64,000 nt of DNA from Sphagnum magellanicum. Its lineage: Eukaryota > Streptophyta > Sphagnopsida > Sphagnales > Sphagnaceae. Positions within the stretch are counted from its first letter, which is position 1; each line of letters opens with the position of its first letter. The notes beneath the pieces were generated by a model. The model did not search any database and had not been told where the DNA came from. It worked only from the letters and a program-made list of their open reading frames with translations. This document shows positions 34,601-46,600 of the stretch, in pieces. A program made the position numbers and the translations under genes. The stretch lies in contig CM038915.1 in assembly GCA_021904315.1 (NCBI GenBank), positions 18,972,001-19,036,000 on the forward strand, written 5' to 3'.

Positions 34601-36682
34601 CTAGCCAAACTGCCAAATGACTGAGAGTATCTTTGCTACACTGAAGGTACTGATTCCTTCAGGAAGTGAAATCTACATGGTTCCAACATAACTTCATTAG
34701 TACTGAGAACTTCTGGATCCTTACAAGATGTTCAGAAGAGTAACAGTTAATCAATACAATGCATTCAGAAATTAAAAATTGATAAATCTTTTTGAAATTG
34801 TTCACCGCTTTTGTTGGATTATTCAGGAATGAGGACCAGAAGGACCCCATAAATTTAACTGAATGTCCATTGCTCTGGCAATTTTTTCTTCAGCAAGGCT
34901 CATCGGCAAAGCCTACTCTCACTGCTTTTTTAAGTGCCATTTTTTTTGTCAAACATGCTGTAAGAAAACCAGAACCTCTTGCAAAAATGGAGAAAGACCA
35001 TCAACTCCAACATAACCTAGAATATGGAACAAACACTAATCAATCCTTACCATTTCCTTCCAGAAATTCTTCAGAGGAATCCATAAAACATACTACTTCA
35101 GCTTGTAGAAGAAAACAGTCTCTCTTGATCCATTCATGGACCAAAGACTAGATGGATATGGCAGCTTATTCTTCAGCAAGTCTCATTAGCACAGCCTACA
35201 CTTACTGCTTTTGTAAGTGCATGCTGAAGCACTCTCTCCTACAACACACTACCCAGAGAATGGAGATGCATAAGAACCTAGCACTGGAATAAAGCACAGA
35301 AGTCACAACAACTCCTGAGAATCTTTCAAACACGGCTCAGCAGCCAGAACTAGAACACCTCATCAATTCTATATGTCTGGGCTACGTGTTACACCCCTTG
35401 GTTTAGGCTAGTTTCTCAAAGAGAACAGTGAAAAACTATCATGTGTCTGTTCTTTATGCAGCTGCTTTCACAATAAAGCTCATTTGCTAAGCCTTCAGTC
35501 ATTGCTTCTGTAAGTGCCTAACAAATCAGACACTACACCTACAAATGCAAGAACAGTCAGAGAATCTAAGCTCCAAATAACCAGAGAGTACACAAAAGCA
35601 GCACACTGACTCCAATCCACATGTCTCTCACACATTGGAGATATGTGAGAACAGCCATCCTCATTCAGTGCCCAGTTAAGAAGGGTAACCACCATTATCA
35701 CTAGAACTAACACCATCAGTTCTCAACTCACAATTCGCTTTGCAATTACAGGTCCATTCCAAACTCCTTACTTGCAACATACAGTGTTGAGGCACAGTGA
35801 TTTCCAAAGCTCTTATATCACAACTTAGGAGAACTGAAGAACTAGATCGACACAGAGATCCAAAGAATGGAGCAACATCATACATGCAACATAGAGAGGT
35901 CTTTTACCTGTAACGGAGCTGCATTAATGTGTCCGCTGTATTTTTGGTGCTGGTTGGTGCGGGGTTGCAAGAAGCTCCCAGCAGTCGCTCCGCAACTGTG
36001 AAGGTTATGTGCACCGCCATGTGCATTCGGGCGGTTATGTGAAGAAAACCCACCACCATAGCCTGATGTAGTGCCCTGGCCACTCCCCCTTGCCCGCAAA
36101 TCTGCACCAAAGAGGGAATATTCAAACAATCTCATCCATGTAAAAATCGCAGAGGAAAGCTTAAGGTTATCACCAGATTTCAAAACTGACAGATGCTAGC
36201 TCTAAGACAAAACTCCCAGACAACATGAGCTCGGAAGCTCCTTAAGTGAAAAAGCATGGACACTGACACGAGCAACGCAGCCAGCAGAATTTGAAGCAGA
36301 CTCTATCTCCTTCCGACACCTAGCCTCACTTCTGATACTATCTCTGTCAGAACAAGAACCACTCTCGCTTTCTGCAACTTGCAAGAGGTTGAGAGAGCAA
36401 ACCATCGTGGAAGTCAAGCCACTCCAGAGCTCCCAGGACCTCCAAATCCTCATCATCCTCATCCTGATCGTCCTCATCCTCCTCCTCCTCCTCACCCGCA
36501 TCGCCTTCCCCATCTCCAAGATGAGCTTCTTCAATCAAGGCGAACCCATTCTGTTTCCCATCATTCACTTCTTCCTTCTCTACTTGCTGTGTCGATGACC
36601 GCGCCTCTGCCTTCTCCTCGACTTGATGATTCTCCTCCCGTCTGTGCAGCAATGGTGCTGTTTCAAACACAGCCGCTGCCAT
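28657..36682 (-). CDS. RIO1: Serine/threonine-protein kinase RIO1 (13 exons, complete)
   Basis: RIO1 is an atypical kinase/ATPase that acts on late cytoplasmic pre-40S particles in 18S rRNA maturation. Exons: 36379-36682, 35908-36101, 34032-34160, 33737-33829, 33112-33191, 32328-32441, 31943-32016, 31632-31708, 31384-31467, 30827-30919, 29952-30059, 29682-29756, 28657-29214. All junctions are GT-AG and in phase, giving 660 aa. Visible in order: an acidic N-terminus ending in [31 protein letters not shown], the nucleotide loop STGKEANVY, the lysine in [39 protein letters not shown], the hinge [10 protein letters not shown], the catalytic HSDLSEYN, the metal Asp in [16 protein letters not shown], then an acidic/Lys-rich tail. 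HSD replaces the HGD I would expect in plants, but the Asp is kept. The start is the ATG at 36682; the open frame extends slightly upstream without another ATG. Head to head with 36998-37650. Confidence 0.95.
30222..30510. repeat. Intronic repeat shared between two RIO1 introns, copy 1
   Basis: The segment resembles 32617-32932 in the same orientation; shared words include TCAAGAAATCTCC, GTTCAGGGAC and CAGTGGGTA/AAGTGGGTA. One copy lies in the intron between exons 10 and 11, the other between exons 5 and 6. Neither is coding. Confidence 0.6.
32617..32932. repeat. Intronic repeat shared between two RIO1 introns, copy 2
   Basis: Partner of 30222-30510, diverged by substitutions and small indels. 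It may be an old mobile fragment or an internal duplication of the gene. Confidence 0.6.
34881..35525. repeat. Tandem repeat in RIO1 intron 2, ~290-bp period
   Basis: The phrase TTCTTCAGCAAGxCTCAT...GCxAAGCCTxC...CACTGCTTTTxTAAGTGC recurs at about 34881, 35165 and 35465, with related intervening sequence (AGAACTTCATTAA-like and ATGGAG words). It expands the intron between exons 2 and 3 to about 1.75 kb. No coding function. Confidence 0.55.
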
Positions 36683-36997
36683 CGCTCCCGCCAATCGTCT
36701 GCGCTAAACCCCATATACACACCGCGCCTCAAAAGATAACCAAGGACAGAGGAACTCCAAACCCCCTAAAACCCTAAACGGGAAGCCCTGACCCTAACCC
36801 TAATGAAGAAGAACCCTCTTCCGTTGTTCGTCGTCGTCCTCCTCTTCTGCCGTGCGTTGTTCTTTGATCCAGAAACTTCTCAATTCTGGTCGATGCAGCA
36901 AAAGGAGCATCACTGGGAAGAGTTGCGGAGACGTTTTAAGTAGTTTATCTCATTCCCCGCATTGGATTGATCACCCATTTGGGTTAGAGTTTGAAGA
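36683..36997. promoter_or_regulatory. Bidirectional promoter of RIO1 (-) and the 139-aa gene (+), with telo-boxes
   Basis: Only 315 bp separates the two start codons. It contains AAACCCTAA at 36769-36777 and ACCCTAACCCTAA at 36791-36803. Telo-boxes (AAACCCTA) are known in promoters of plant translation and ribosome-biogenesis genes, which fits RIO1. The two genes probably share regulatory sequence; co-expression is inference. Confidence 0.6.
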
Positions 36998-37650
36998 ATG
37001 GTGAGGGAAGGAGAAGGAGAGGAGGAAGGGATTGTGGAGCAACAAAGGCCAAGCTTCGTACAGGATTTCAAGGAAGCTGGATTGGTGAATGCATGCGAGA
37101 AGCAATGGCACAGAACAGTGACACACATGAATGCCTATCCATATGTGTGGGCTTCATATTTCGTCGTTTACGGTACGTGTGGAAATTCTTTCTCTTACTT
37201 CCTCGTTGTCATCCATCTTCGGGGATCTCTTCTTTTTCTTAGATGCAGCAATTTTTTATTGCCTCTCCATCTACGCCTCTCCTCTAAACACTCGATTTTT
37301 GTCACCTCATGGAGATTGATTTGCAGCTGAAGTTTTTGGAACCTCTGAAATCTGCAAAAAGAATCATTATGATGAAGTAACAGAGGCACGAAAAGTATGG
37401 TGCAGGAGGATTCGGAATATACTTTGCCTATCAGTGGCGGCAGCTGCGTAAAGCGGAGAACCACGTCCTACGTCTGCAACGGGAGCTTCTAAACAAAATG
37501 CAACAGGAAGAGGATGCTGTCAATCAAGCTCTGAGAGAAAGCCAGCAAACACCTTCAACACCTTCACCACAGCTTCAGCCTAACTCTACTCCACCTCCTA
37601 GAGCTGCTGCAAATCAACATGAGACAAAGAAGGCAGCTGTCAAGGCTTAA
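36998..37650 (+). CDS. Small conserved-looking protein with one membrane segment and a coiled coil (two exons)
   Basis: Exon 1 is 36998-37172 and exon 2 is 37406-37650, giving 139 aa. I chose the acceptor at 37405 (GGTGCAG|GAGG) because it keeps the frame and yields a smooth join, YFVVYGG-FGIYFAYQWRQ. Earlier acceptors lead to a stop within about 40 codons. Layout: acidic N-terminus, SFVQDFKEAGLVNACEKQWH, NAYPYVWASYFVVYGGFGIYF as the likely single membrane span (about residues 46-66), then LRKAENHVLRLQRELLNKMQQ (coiled coil) and a Ser/Pro/Gln-rich tail ending KKAAVKA. I believe similar proteins of unknown function exist in other plants but cannot name a family. The location could be an organelle or endomembrane. 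It shares its promoter with RIO1. Confidence 0.65.
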
Positions 37651-38180
37651 GAGAGACGTTCCTTCTTTCTCATTGTTTTGTGTAGCATATATCCTGCTAC
37701 GGTACTTTGCTCCAGCAATACAATCTGATTTTGTGTCCGTCGCTATGGTTTCCAGAGAAGCAAAGCATTCATTCTATAGTTCAGTGCCAGTAATGATAGC
37801 TGATGAAACCATAGATTAACAGGCATACATTTACCTTGTGGCTTTCAGAACCATTCCTGTTCCTCATAGCCCAGGAGGTTTGCAGCTCAAAAACTGCAAC
37901 TCTTGCAAACACTTCAGAAAGCTCTTCTGTCTGAGCTTGAACTTGATGCAAAAACATTCAAATCCAAATTGAAAGAGCTTTTACAAAGCTCCCTAGAAGT
38001 TCAATCCTTTGTCTTGGGTGATCCCAGAACACTGTTTGTAGTTCCAAATCACAGGGATCAAAGCATTTGATTGATCAACAATAATGAGATACAAAAGTAA
38101 CATGCAGCTTTAGTACAGATTGCAGTGTAATAGACTGAGAGTTGTGCTTTCTGGTTTCAACTGTATGATCTTTGCAGTAA
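37651..38180 (+). other. 3' flank with a 67-codon open stretch (possible exon)
   Basis: From an acceptor-like CCTCATAG, the stretch 37870-38070 is open in one frame and helix-like (LQLLQTLQKALLSELELDAK, then FKSKLKELLQSSLEVQS) and ends at a TGA. It could be a downstream exon of the 139-aa gene in another splice form, a separate small gene, or chance. The coding-like composition is better than background. Confidence 0.3.
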
Positions 38181-38205
38181 GATTTCTCACTTCCAAGAGG
38201 TCTCA

Positions 38206-38385
38206 AACGAGAAGAAGTAACCCAAATCCATCACTCTCCACCTTGCTTCTGACATCGTCCAAGATTTGTTGAAACTCTAGAACAGTGCAGGAAATTGTCT
38301 GATGAATTCGCAAGTCTTCTAGCCATGTGGTCTGTTCTTCATCCTTGTCCTGATTGTCGCCCATGCATTGGAACTGGTAAGCCTG
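38206..38385 (-). other. Possible terminal exon of unknown gene
   Basis: An open minus-strand stretch follows an acceptor-like ATTGTTTCAG and reads YQFQCMGDNQDKDEEQTTWL, then LEFQQILDDVRSKVESDGFG, ending in a stop near 38203. No upstream exon is found in the repeat-filled DNA to the right. I do not recognise it. Confidence 0.25.
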
Positions 38386-38399
38386 AAACAATTATGCAT

Positions 38400-38930
38400 T
38401 ATAACTTAGGGTGGCATGACATTTTTGTATCAATCCACTTGTTTTAAATTTGAAATCTAATTATGAGATTTGTAGATTTTGGGATCCTCTTATGCCATGT
38501 TGCACACAATATCCCCATCCACTACAAATGGATTACATTTATCATAAACAAAATGAACAATACCTTCATCTAAGAAGGTTAGCACATTATGTAGACATGA
38601 TAGAACATTTAAGCAATACTTTCATGAATTCAGGTTGAAGCTCATTATTAAATGATTGATTATGTAGTAGTCTCATTATCTTTATCATGAAATAGTCACA
38701 CAATAACTTTTAAGGAGATATTATATTTGAATACTTATATATAAGTAAATTGCCTGCTTTCATGAAATGACGCTTTGGTGCATAAACCAATTTCTCTATG
38801 TAAGTATTGCAAATTTTTCATTTTTATTGTCAATGTTGAGTTTTTCATAAAGCCCTTGAAATTGCAATACCCATGTTATTAACCAACCCATGTTAAAAGT
38901 GCAATTTGACCACCTTTGTAGGAAGGACTT
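38400..38930. other. Gene-free stretch
   Basis: AT-rich, with no ORF or repeat that I recognise. Confidence 0.4.
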
Positions 38931-39425
38931 GGGTTATTTGTAGTTCATATTTCCAATAGGTGCCCCATCTCAATAGGAGGGTACTATAAAAATTTGGTCC
39001 ATTGTCATTCAAGTCTCATCACATCATGATTAGTCCCAAATATGTGATACTTTCATCCATCATTTCATCATTATAACGAGAAATAGTAGAAGCAAAAAGA
39101 AAAAAATAAAAGAAAATTATGCAATATTTGCATCTAAAAAATAAAATGCTAATTACATTTTTTATGTTTTAAGTAATACCCCAACTCAACATGAAGGTAT
39201 TGTGAAAACTTGGTCTATTGTCATTCAAATCTAACCACATCATGATTAATTTTAGATATGCAATACCTTTGTCCATCGTTTTGCCATTATGATGGGAAAT
39301 ACTTTAAAAATTCAAAAATATAATAGAATTATGCAATACTTACATCTAAAACATAAAATGTCAGGTGGATTCCTTATGTTCTTGGTAATACCCAATTCAA
39401 TATGAAGATATTATGAAAACTTGGT
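38931..39425. repeat. Tandem repeat, ~210-bp period, about 2.3 copies
   Basis: GGTACTATAAAAATTTGGTC (about 38981), GGTATTGTGAAAACTTGGTC (about 39196) and GATATTATGAAAACTTGGTC (about 39405) mark successive copies. Each is followed by CATTGTCATTCAA and CACATCATGATTA words in the first two copies. Non-coding. Confidence 0.7.
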
Positions 39426-39439
39426 CCACTTCTCTTTTA

Positions 39440-39920
39440 GTTAATTTCTAGAATAAGAATTAAGTAGAAGTTTAATCAATAAGATATATAGGTTTTGCCA
39501 AGAAATAGAAGTTTAATCAAGAAAAAATATAATTTTAACCAAGATATATAAATTTAACAAAGAGAAAATATAAATTTAACCAAGAGATATAAGTTTAGCT
39601 AAGAAAAAAAAAAGTTTAACCAAGAAAAAAAAAAGTTTAACCAAGGAAAAATATAAATTTATCTAAGAAAAAATATAAGTTTAACCAAGAAAAACCATAA
39701 ATTTATCCAAGAAAAAAATATAAGTTTAACCAAAAAGAAATATAAGTTTAACCAAGCAAAAATATAGGTTTAGTAAAGATATATAAATTTAGTCAAAAAA
39801 AAAAAAAGGTTTAGTCAAGAAATAGAAATTTAGTAAGTAAGATATATAAGTTTTGTCAAAAGACAAAAGTTTAACCAAGAAAAATATAAGTTTAGCCAGG
39901 AGAAGATAAAAGTTTTGCCA
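39440..39920. repeat. A-rich minisatellite, ~22-bp unit
   Basis: Many imperfect copies of a unit close to AAGAAAAAATATAAGTTTAACC, with variants such as AAGATATATAAATTTA and AAGAAATAGAAGTTTAATC. The strand bias is marked: nearly all A and G on the + strand with CC in each unit. Confidence 0.85.
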
Positions 39921-42900
39921 AGGTAAATAAAGGAGTAATTGTTAGTTTGTAGGTAGGGTTAAGATTTAAGTCAATAGGGTAGTAGCTAAGTGGATGGACA
40001 GTATGGAGGTCAGGGTTGAGAAAAAATTGGCAACAAAACAAAATGGTCAAAGGTCAGCAGCCAAAAAAGATTGACTATGGTACAATGTTGGTTAACGTAA
40101 GGTAAAGAGGCAGATGAAAAAGAGACGAATCATCCAGCCCATCCTATGGACAGAACGGTCAACTGGTGCAGTCATGGAGGCTGGTTCACTCCGGCCAGAT
40201 TGGTGGTGGTTTGCAGGCTCCACTGTTCAGTAACAAAACCACTCATGGCAAAAAGTTAAAAATACATCAATATAATATCCTGTTAGTGGCCATATTAAAT
40301 AAATCCAAGAAAAGCTAGTTTTGGACTCAGAGGCCTTGATTTAGCCTACTGATGGGATATTTAAAATATTTAGAATTCAAATTAATTTTGGGGTTTTTCC
40401 CATGTTACCAGTGTAGGTGCTCATTTGTCGAAGGTGGCTACCCTCTAGAACAGGCCCTGGTAAGTAGACCCCTGTCACTTCTTGTGGAACGTAAAGCACT
40501 GCCTGGATTTTTTCCTTTGTATTTTCATCTCCCATTACCTGCCTAAAAGAAACCAGCAAGTGGGATCTTCTGCGGTGGAAGGTACCAGCCAGCCTGTCAC
40601 TATTTCTAAAAAGTGAAAAAATCTCAGCTCTGTTTTAAGTAGGAAAAGGACCAGAGTACATGCCCTTCTCCTATACATGTTGTATTCCAATAGTGGAACA
40701 TGCGCATGGATAAATGTTCATGGAAATCATCACATGTAGTAGTGATTCTGGTAATGTGACTCCTAATTTCTAGCTGCATTTGGTCACAGAATCTCTCTAA
40801 TCCTTCCTTCTTGAATCCTAAGGTTTTTTACATGTCTTGGAAGTACCCTAGTGTTGTAATTGAGCTTGCTGTTTGTTCACTGTTTCATTCTCCACAAGAA
40901 AGTTGTCCAAGGTCATCCCTGAACCTACAATAATACCCTATTGTTGTTGCTGTTGTGCAAAAACACTCATCAGTTTTGGTTTCATTTCCTCATATATTGC
41001 TTATATACTTACTTACAGTCATAGCAAGCTTATGACATGTTGTCGAATTTCTGTTGGAAATTGGACTATTGTCAGTGGATGCAGGGAAGGTGATACACAA
41101 GATTTCCACAGATTACTGGCTCTCGTGTGGATGCCAAACTTAAATTGATGATGATTACTTTGTTGACATTGGGGTGATCAATTTTGGGATACTAGTTGTT
41201 CAGTCGCCACAAACCTCAGGATTAAAGCCTGGAGCTCAACATTAAGCCAACAATTACTTTTTTCTTGGAATTGGGGTTTTCTACATAAGAGATCACAACT
41301 ATTGTTTGTCAGCTCCCACAACTGCTTGGTCTGAATGTGGAGGAAAAGTATCCACTCAAAGTTGGACTACTTCTTGAGATTGGACAAATTAAGGTCAGAA
41401 TTGGTTGATTTTCCTAAGTATTTTGGGTATAGCTTAGCGAAAAGCATCAAGCCTATGTGTGAAATCCTGTAATTGAATGGGCTTTTGTGGATGCTGAACC
41501 GCATACTAAGCACTACAGAAACTGCATTTAGGAAGATGTTAGAGAAAGACTCTACACATGGCATGGAATCATTGCTTAGGAAATTAGACCCCTAATGAGC
41601 AGTTTCATCCCTTACCTTAAGTACTTTACAAACATCTCTAGTATAATACCTTGTCTGGCTCACCGTTCTACAGTGGTAGCTCACCATTCTGTAGAATGGT
41701 GGCCTGCCTTTGTCATCTCAGGTGGAGTTACATACATCTCCTGATCTGAAAATTTCAAGTTTCTAATTTTTTACAGATTTTTTGAGTTATGTGTGTTATG
41801 TCAATCTGGAGACGTGAGTACCATGTACAACAGAATCTGAAGTCACCCATTTGTAAACTAAGTGAATGGTCTAGGTGGGTGTTTCTTCTTCACTACCTGG
41901 CAATATAGCCTCGTAGTACAACTATTCTACAGTTGTCTTGAGAAATGCAGATTCTTACCTTCAATTATAAATGGTCGATGGCAGTAGCTGGTGATTCCAC
42001 CTGTTTCTTACAGCTTGATGTTTCCCCCTGTCTGCTGGCTCTTGGCACCAAACCCAGCCAGCTCAACCAATGCAATATTATAATGGCTTTTTTAAAGCTC
42101 TTGTTGTACAACCTTGTACAGCCAATCCTGAATGGCTAAGACAATGAAGCAAAACCTGGTCCTTGAAACAATTGATCTTTGCTGTGAGTTTCTATGTTAC
42201 GAAAAGCAAGCAAATCAGATTGATTGCAACAAAAAAAGTACTTACTGTACTAGAACCAGCAAAGAGGAGTTCATTGAAAGAGTAAAATATTATCAAACTT
42301 TGGTTGATTGTGCAGAGAAGCCAGCAATGCTTTGGAGGACCAAAGATCTTTTTTATTTCTGACGAATAGATGGATGGACACCAACCCATGCTTTACACTA
42401 AAACATTTCTCTTTGTAATTTCCTTGGTAATAAGTCCGTCATAGCAAATCTTGTGGGCCACATCCACAAGAGTTTGATTAGAAGAGAGCTCAAAATGTAA
42501 CAACACCACCTTGTGCATGTGTGCGTTTGGCAAATCTTGGAGACATAACTTTTTTGAGGTGGAACCACATGAGTTTCTCATGTTATTCCAACATTACCTC
42601 TAAGTTTGTGAAGCAACATTCTCAAGGCAGCTGGATGCAAAGGAGGGCCCATCATGTGGTGACTAGTAGCCCTTTGGAGGAACAAGAGGCCCATCCAAAT
42701 TACAGTGATCATCATACTCTGTGTGTGTGTGTGTGTGTTGGAAACTAGCATAGGCTCAAAATTAGTGCAGTTTGTTTCGGGTGGGAAACTACTTACCCCT
42801 GGCACATCAAGCTGCTTTATTGCCATTTTCTTCTAACCAGCCTGCATGCTGGCAATGAACAGGCTTCTCTGGAAGAGAGATGTAAAAGAGGACAAGCTAC

Positions 42901-43370
42901 AAGGACTATATATCTCTTACCTCTCATGCACTGAAAAAAACACGGAAGTACCCAACCAACACATTTTGTTGGTCTTGCTGCTCAGCTGCAACACCATAAC
43001 CCCAGGGATGATGCTGTAACTAGTGGACTACTTCATGTGTGGGGGGATTTGAACATGTGCGGAGGGAGTGAGTAAATAAATAAGTAGCAGATGGTATGAC
43101 ATTCTTACCAAACTTTTGTGTACGAAAACAAGCAGTTGTCATGTTGTGATGACTCCTGAGCTTTTTGCTGCTTGACTCTCTCTCTCTCACACATTTTAGC
43201 TGGTTTTCTCACATTTTGTCATTCTCTTAACATTTTAGCTTGTTCTCTTGCATCCATGAGATGCCATGCCCCATTACAAAGACTTTGGACAACAATATAT
43301 CATCAACAACAAATAATTTGTTGTTTTGTTGTTTGTCATCACCATGATCACTAGTCTATTTGAGGGTTTT
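39921..43370. other. Gene-free stretch
   Basis: About 39950-40230 resembles the reverse complement of about 7305-7640. No ORF between 40350 and 42830 gives a recognisable protein; several 60-90 codon frames exist, but none has consistent codon use or a splice partner. A (TG)n tract lies at 42720-42740. Confidence 0.45.
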
Positions 43371-43372
43371 TG

Positions 43373-43690
43373 GGCCTTGCCTACCAAGGCAAGGATATTG
43401 TGTTTAGATTCACTATATAGAGTATAGTAGCTTAAGGATTTTGGCCCCTAAGGTAGTAGGTCTATTTCTATACATGAATTTATGAAAGATGATATTTTGA
43501 CTTGTTTTGAAACTTGAGATTAGTTATAGAAGTTATGATATCTTGAAGGATTTTTGGTTTGCTGTAGAGGATTTTTTTTTGAAGATTATATTTTTGCATG
43601 GTGAAATACTTGAATTTTCATAATTCTTCTTTTGCCTTAAGATACTTTTTAATGTAAATGGCAAGGCCACAATGTGACACACCCCTTGTT
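43373..43690. repeat. Dispersed ~300-bp repeat, copy 2
   Basis: Direct-orientation relative of 2777-3096, from GGGCCTTGCC to GGCAAGGCC plus the shared tail TGTGACACACCCCTTG. Differences are small indels and substitutions. Confidence 0.6.
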
Positions 43691-46600
43691 TTTACCATGT
43701 TTCTTTCAATCTCCAAACATTCTAATGTCATGGGTTTCATCCATTCCATAGAGTGACTAGATAACACCACTCAATTGACCTTGTGTAGCCAGGTGTTTTG
43801 TGGAACGGGTAATAAGTGGGAGGTGGAATGTGAGGGTGGTGGCTTGCATGCATTGTCACAGTGTTCAAATTGTGAGAGTAAGATTCTTGCAACCCCATTA
43901 ACCCTAGTTGAATTTGACTATGTCCTCACAATTCACTATGCCCCTTGCCATTAGCCTAGGCCAAAATAGGTGATGAACACAATTGGGAATAGTTGCTCTG
44001 CATTGGGAATTTCACCAAAATATGAAAAATGTTTTGGGGTTCTGTCCTCTACAAAGGCTTTTTTTTTTTTTGGGAAATTTTTTTTGAAATATTTCTGCAA
44101 TGGATTTCCATTTGTTCCAAAAATAAATAATAATAATAATAATAATAATAATTTCAATGTTTGCAAGTGATTGCATTTTTCAACCAGTTAAAGCATTGTC
44201 TTCAAGTATTGCCTTGGGTTGAAAATGTCTAAAAGCATTCAATAAGCCATCACCAACTTAGTTCTTGAATTCTTTCATGTCCTTAACAAATTCTTTCTTA
44301 TGCAGCAAAACCTATTTCACAAAGAATTTACATATTCAAAACAAACAACCCTCCATGTCTAGCATGACAACCACTCCAGGCGCTGAAACCTTGCCAAACT
44401 TCATAAAAAGAAGGCACCCAAAAAACAAAAAAAAAGGAGAGAAAAAGAAACAAAGAGGCAAATGACCAAAGTCATAGTTTCTTTCAGAGTTTTAGCATGG
44501 AAATTAATTATTTTTCAAAATTTTCAGCAATTTATTAGTGCCTAACCACCCCTAGGTACTATAGTAACTATGAATAAATATTAACATTTACACTTTAAAT
44601 TTATTTTTGATAATTTGATTGCACTTACTTGACATGTATATTAAAAACCATATATACACACACACACACACACAATAGTGATATAAACCATCTATTTGCC
44701 TAGTAGATAGGTACCTAGTGTTTTACCTATGGTACCTATAGATGGGACCTACTCTTTACTCAATGGGTTACCAAGGTGAAACTAGATCTAAACTCTGTTG
44801 AGGTTTTTCATCCACTGGATGGTGTGCTGGTTCACTTTGGTTGATATATGAAAATGAAATTTAATCCCAATAGTAGTTTATTTTTTAATGGAAACTTGTA
44901 ATGGGCCTTGGACTTGATATCCAGCATTTGAATTGCTTCAAAGCAACATTGTCATTGTTTTGAACTGAATTTCCCATGGTTCTTGAGAATGCGCATTTTG
45001 TACCATCTCAAGATCAGCCTACCTATTGTATGAAAGCAAGTTAAAGAAAACATTCTGAAACCCTAACCCTAAAATGAAACCCTAAAACCTGTCACTGCCA
45101 CGTTGTACTATAGTTTGATTTCTTTAAAAATAATAATAATAATAATAATAATACATTGAATAAGTGTTTTTTTGCAATTTTTAGATGGCAACCTTTAGGG
45201 GGTTTTGATTCTATGGAGTTTTTATGTTCTCAATGTGTTCCCATCATGTTCTCTATGTGTTCCCCAAGATGTTCCCAATAGCACCACTGTTCAGCCCTTC
45301 ACCTTGGATCAAAGTTGAACTTTCATAACTAGGGTTTTCTTTTTCGAATATGTGATATAGCACAAGTTGCCATCCTCCATAAGATGATTTACCCAAATTT
45401 GGCTACAAAAAATTATGAAAGTAGAAACATGTACATATATTTTTGTTTTGTAGGTATGTAATGAAACCTGATGTAATGTAAAATCTTGGCAATTCAGGCC
45501 AAAAAAAGAAATCTAAATTTGGCAATTGGCAACCCAAAAAGGACTGATTTCTTGCCAGAAAAAACATTCACAAGATTGCAAAGTTTTGCCACAAAATGAA
45601 ACGATATTTATAACATATATATGTGATCCAAAGGAAAGCATTTCATTTATGAACTTTGAGATGCACCTCACAATTACTTGATACAAATTAACATCCACAC
45701 TCACATAATGGGGTACTAGTGTAGGCGAAAATGGGGGATAAACACCATTTCAAAATTTTAAAAAATCTTGACAGCCAATGAAACAAGGCAGAAAGCAAGC
45801 CAAAATGCCAATTTTTTTCATTTGGCAAGAGGTGGCGAGGCTGATTTTTGTGGACTTTGTTTTGGAGAGAGAGAAGGGGGTCATGAAGCCAATGAGTTGC
45901 AAGCCACCTAAATGATAGTGGGTTGAAGTCACTAAGTGAGAATTATAAAATAGCTTCAGCTCTATTTGGGGATTACACCAAAAGAAAGTGACACAACCTT
46001 GACTTTCTTTCTTTCTTCTGTTGCCCAGTGATAGAGTACGCAACATGCACCCAACACCATCACACTTTATCTTGGAAGTTTTGCCCAAAGTTGGAATAGT
46101 CACAACTTGTGAAGGTGCACAAAAAAGAAGTTTTCCTTTTATTTTGTTTTGCAATTGTCCAATATATCCCACAAAAATTATGATGGACCAATCAAATTGG
46201 CTCCTTGCAAAAATAAAAATTGAACCTTCGAGAGACACCTCACAATTAATTAATGCAAACTAATTCTATTGACTCATTGCCAAATGAGAGATACCACAAG
46301 AGGAAATAGCCAAATTTGGCTACATGTTCCAAAGGAAAGTAGAAAATTGTAAGAATCTTTGCTATATTTTGGCAACATCTTGGAACCTACTGCTTACATA
46401 TGGCAATTTCAAAACCCTAAAAATATATATAAATAAATAAAAATTGAAATCTAGTTAGCCCATGAGGCACGTCTTTTACACAAAAGTCCTTCATATGAAT
46501 CACATTGGATTTTTTTTTTGAAATTTTCAACACACTAGCTAGCCTAATAATGGACTGAGAATTTTCCAAAAATTCACAACTTCTGAAATTTTCAACACAA

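Noticed and set aside
36202-36378. Continuation of the RIO1 exon 1 reading past 36379
   Set aside because: The frame ends after a few codons; the donor at 36378-36377 joins in phase to exon 2, giving the expected domain order.
39440-39920. CRISPR-like regular repeats
   Set aside because: Units are imperfect, A-rich and directly adjacent with no unique spacers; this is a eukaryotic minisatellite.
45060-45090. Telomere-like CCCTAAA words
   Set aside because: Only about three imperfect units, not an array; too short to call an interstitial telomere.
45750-46238. 162-codon ORF on the minus strand
   Set aside because: No recognisable domain, low-complexity neighbourhood, no splice partner; likely chance.
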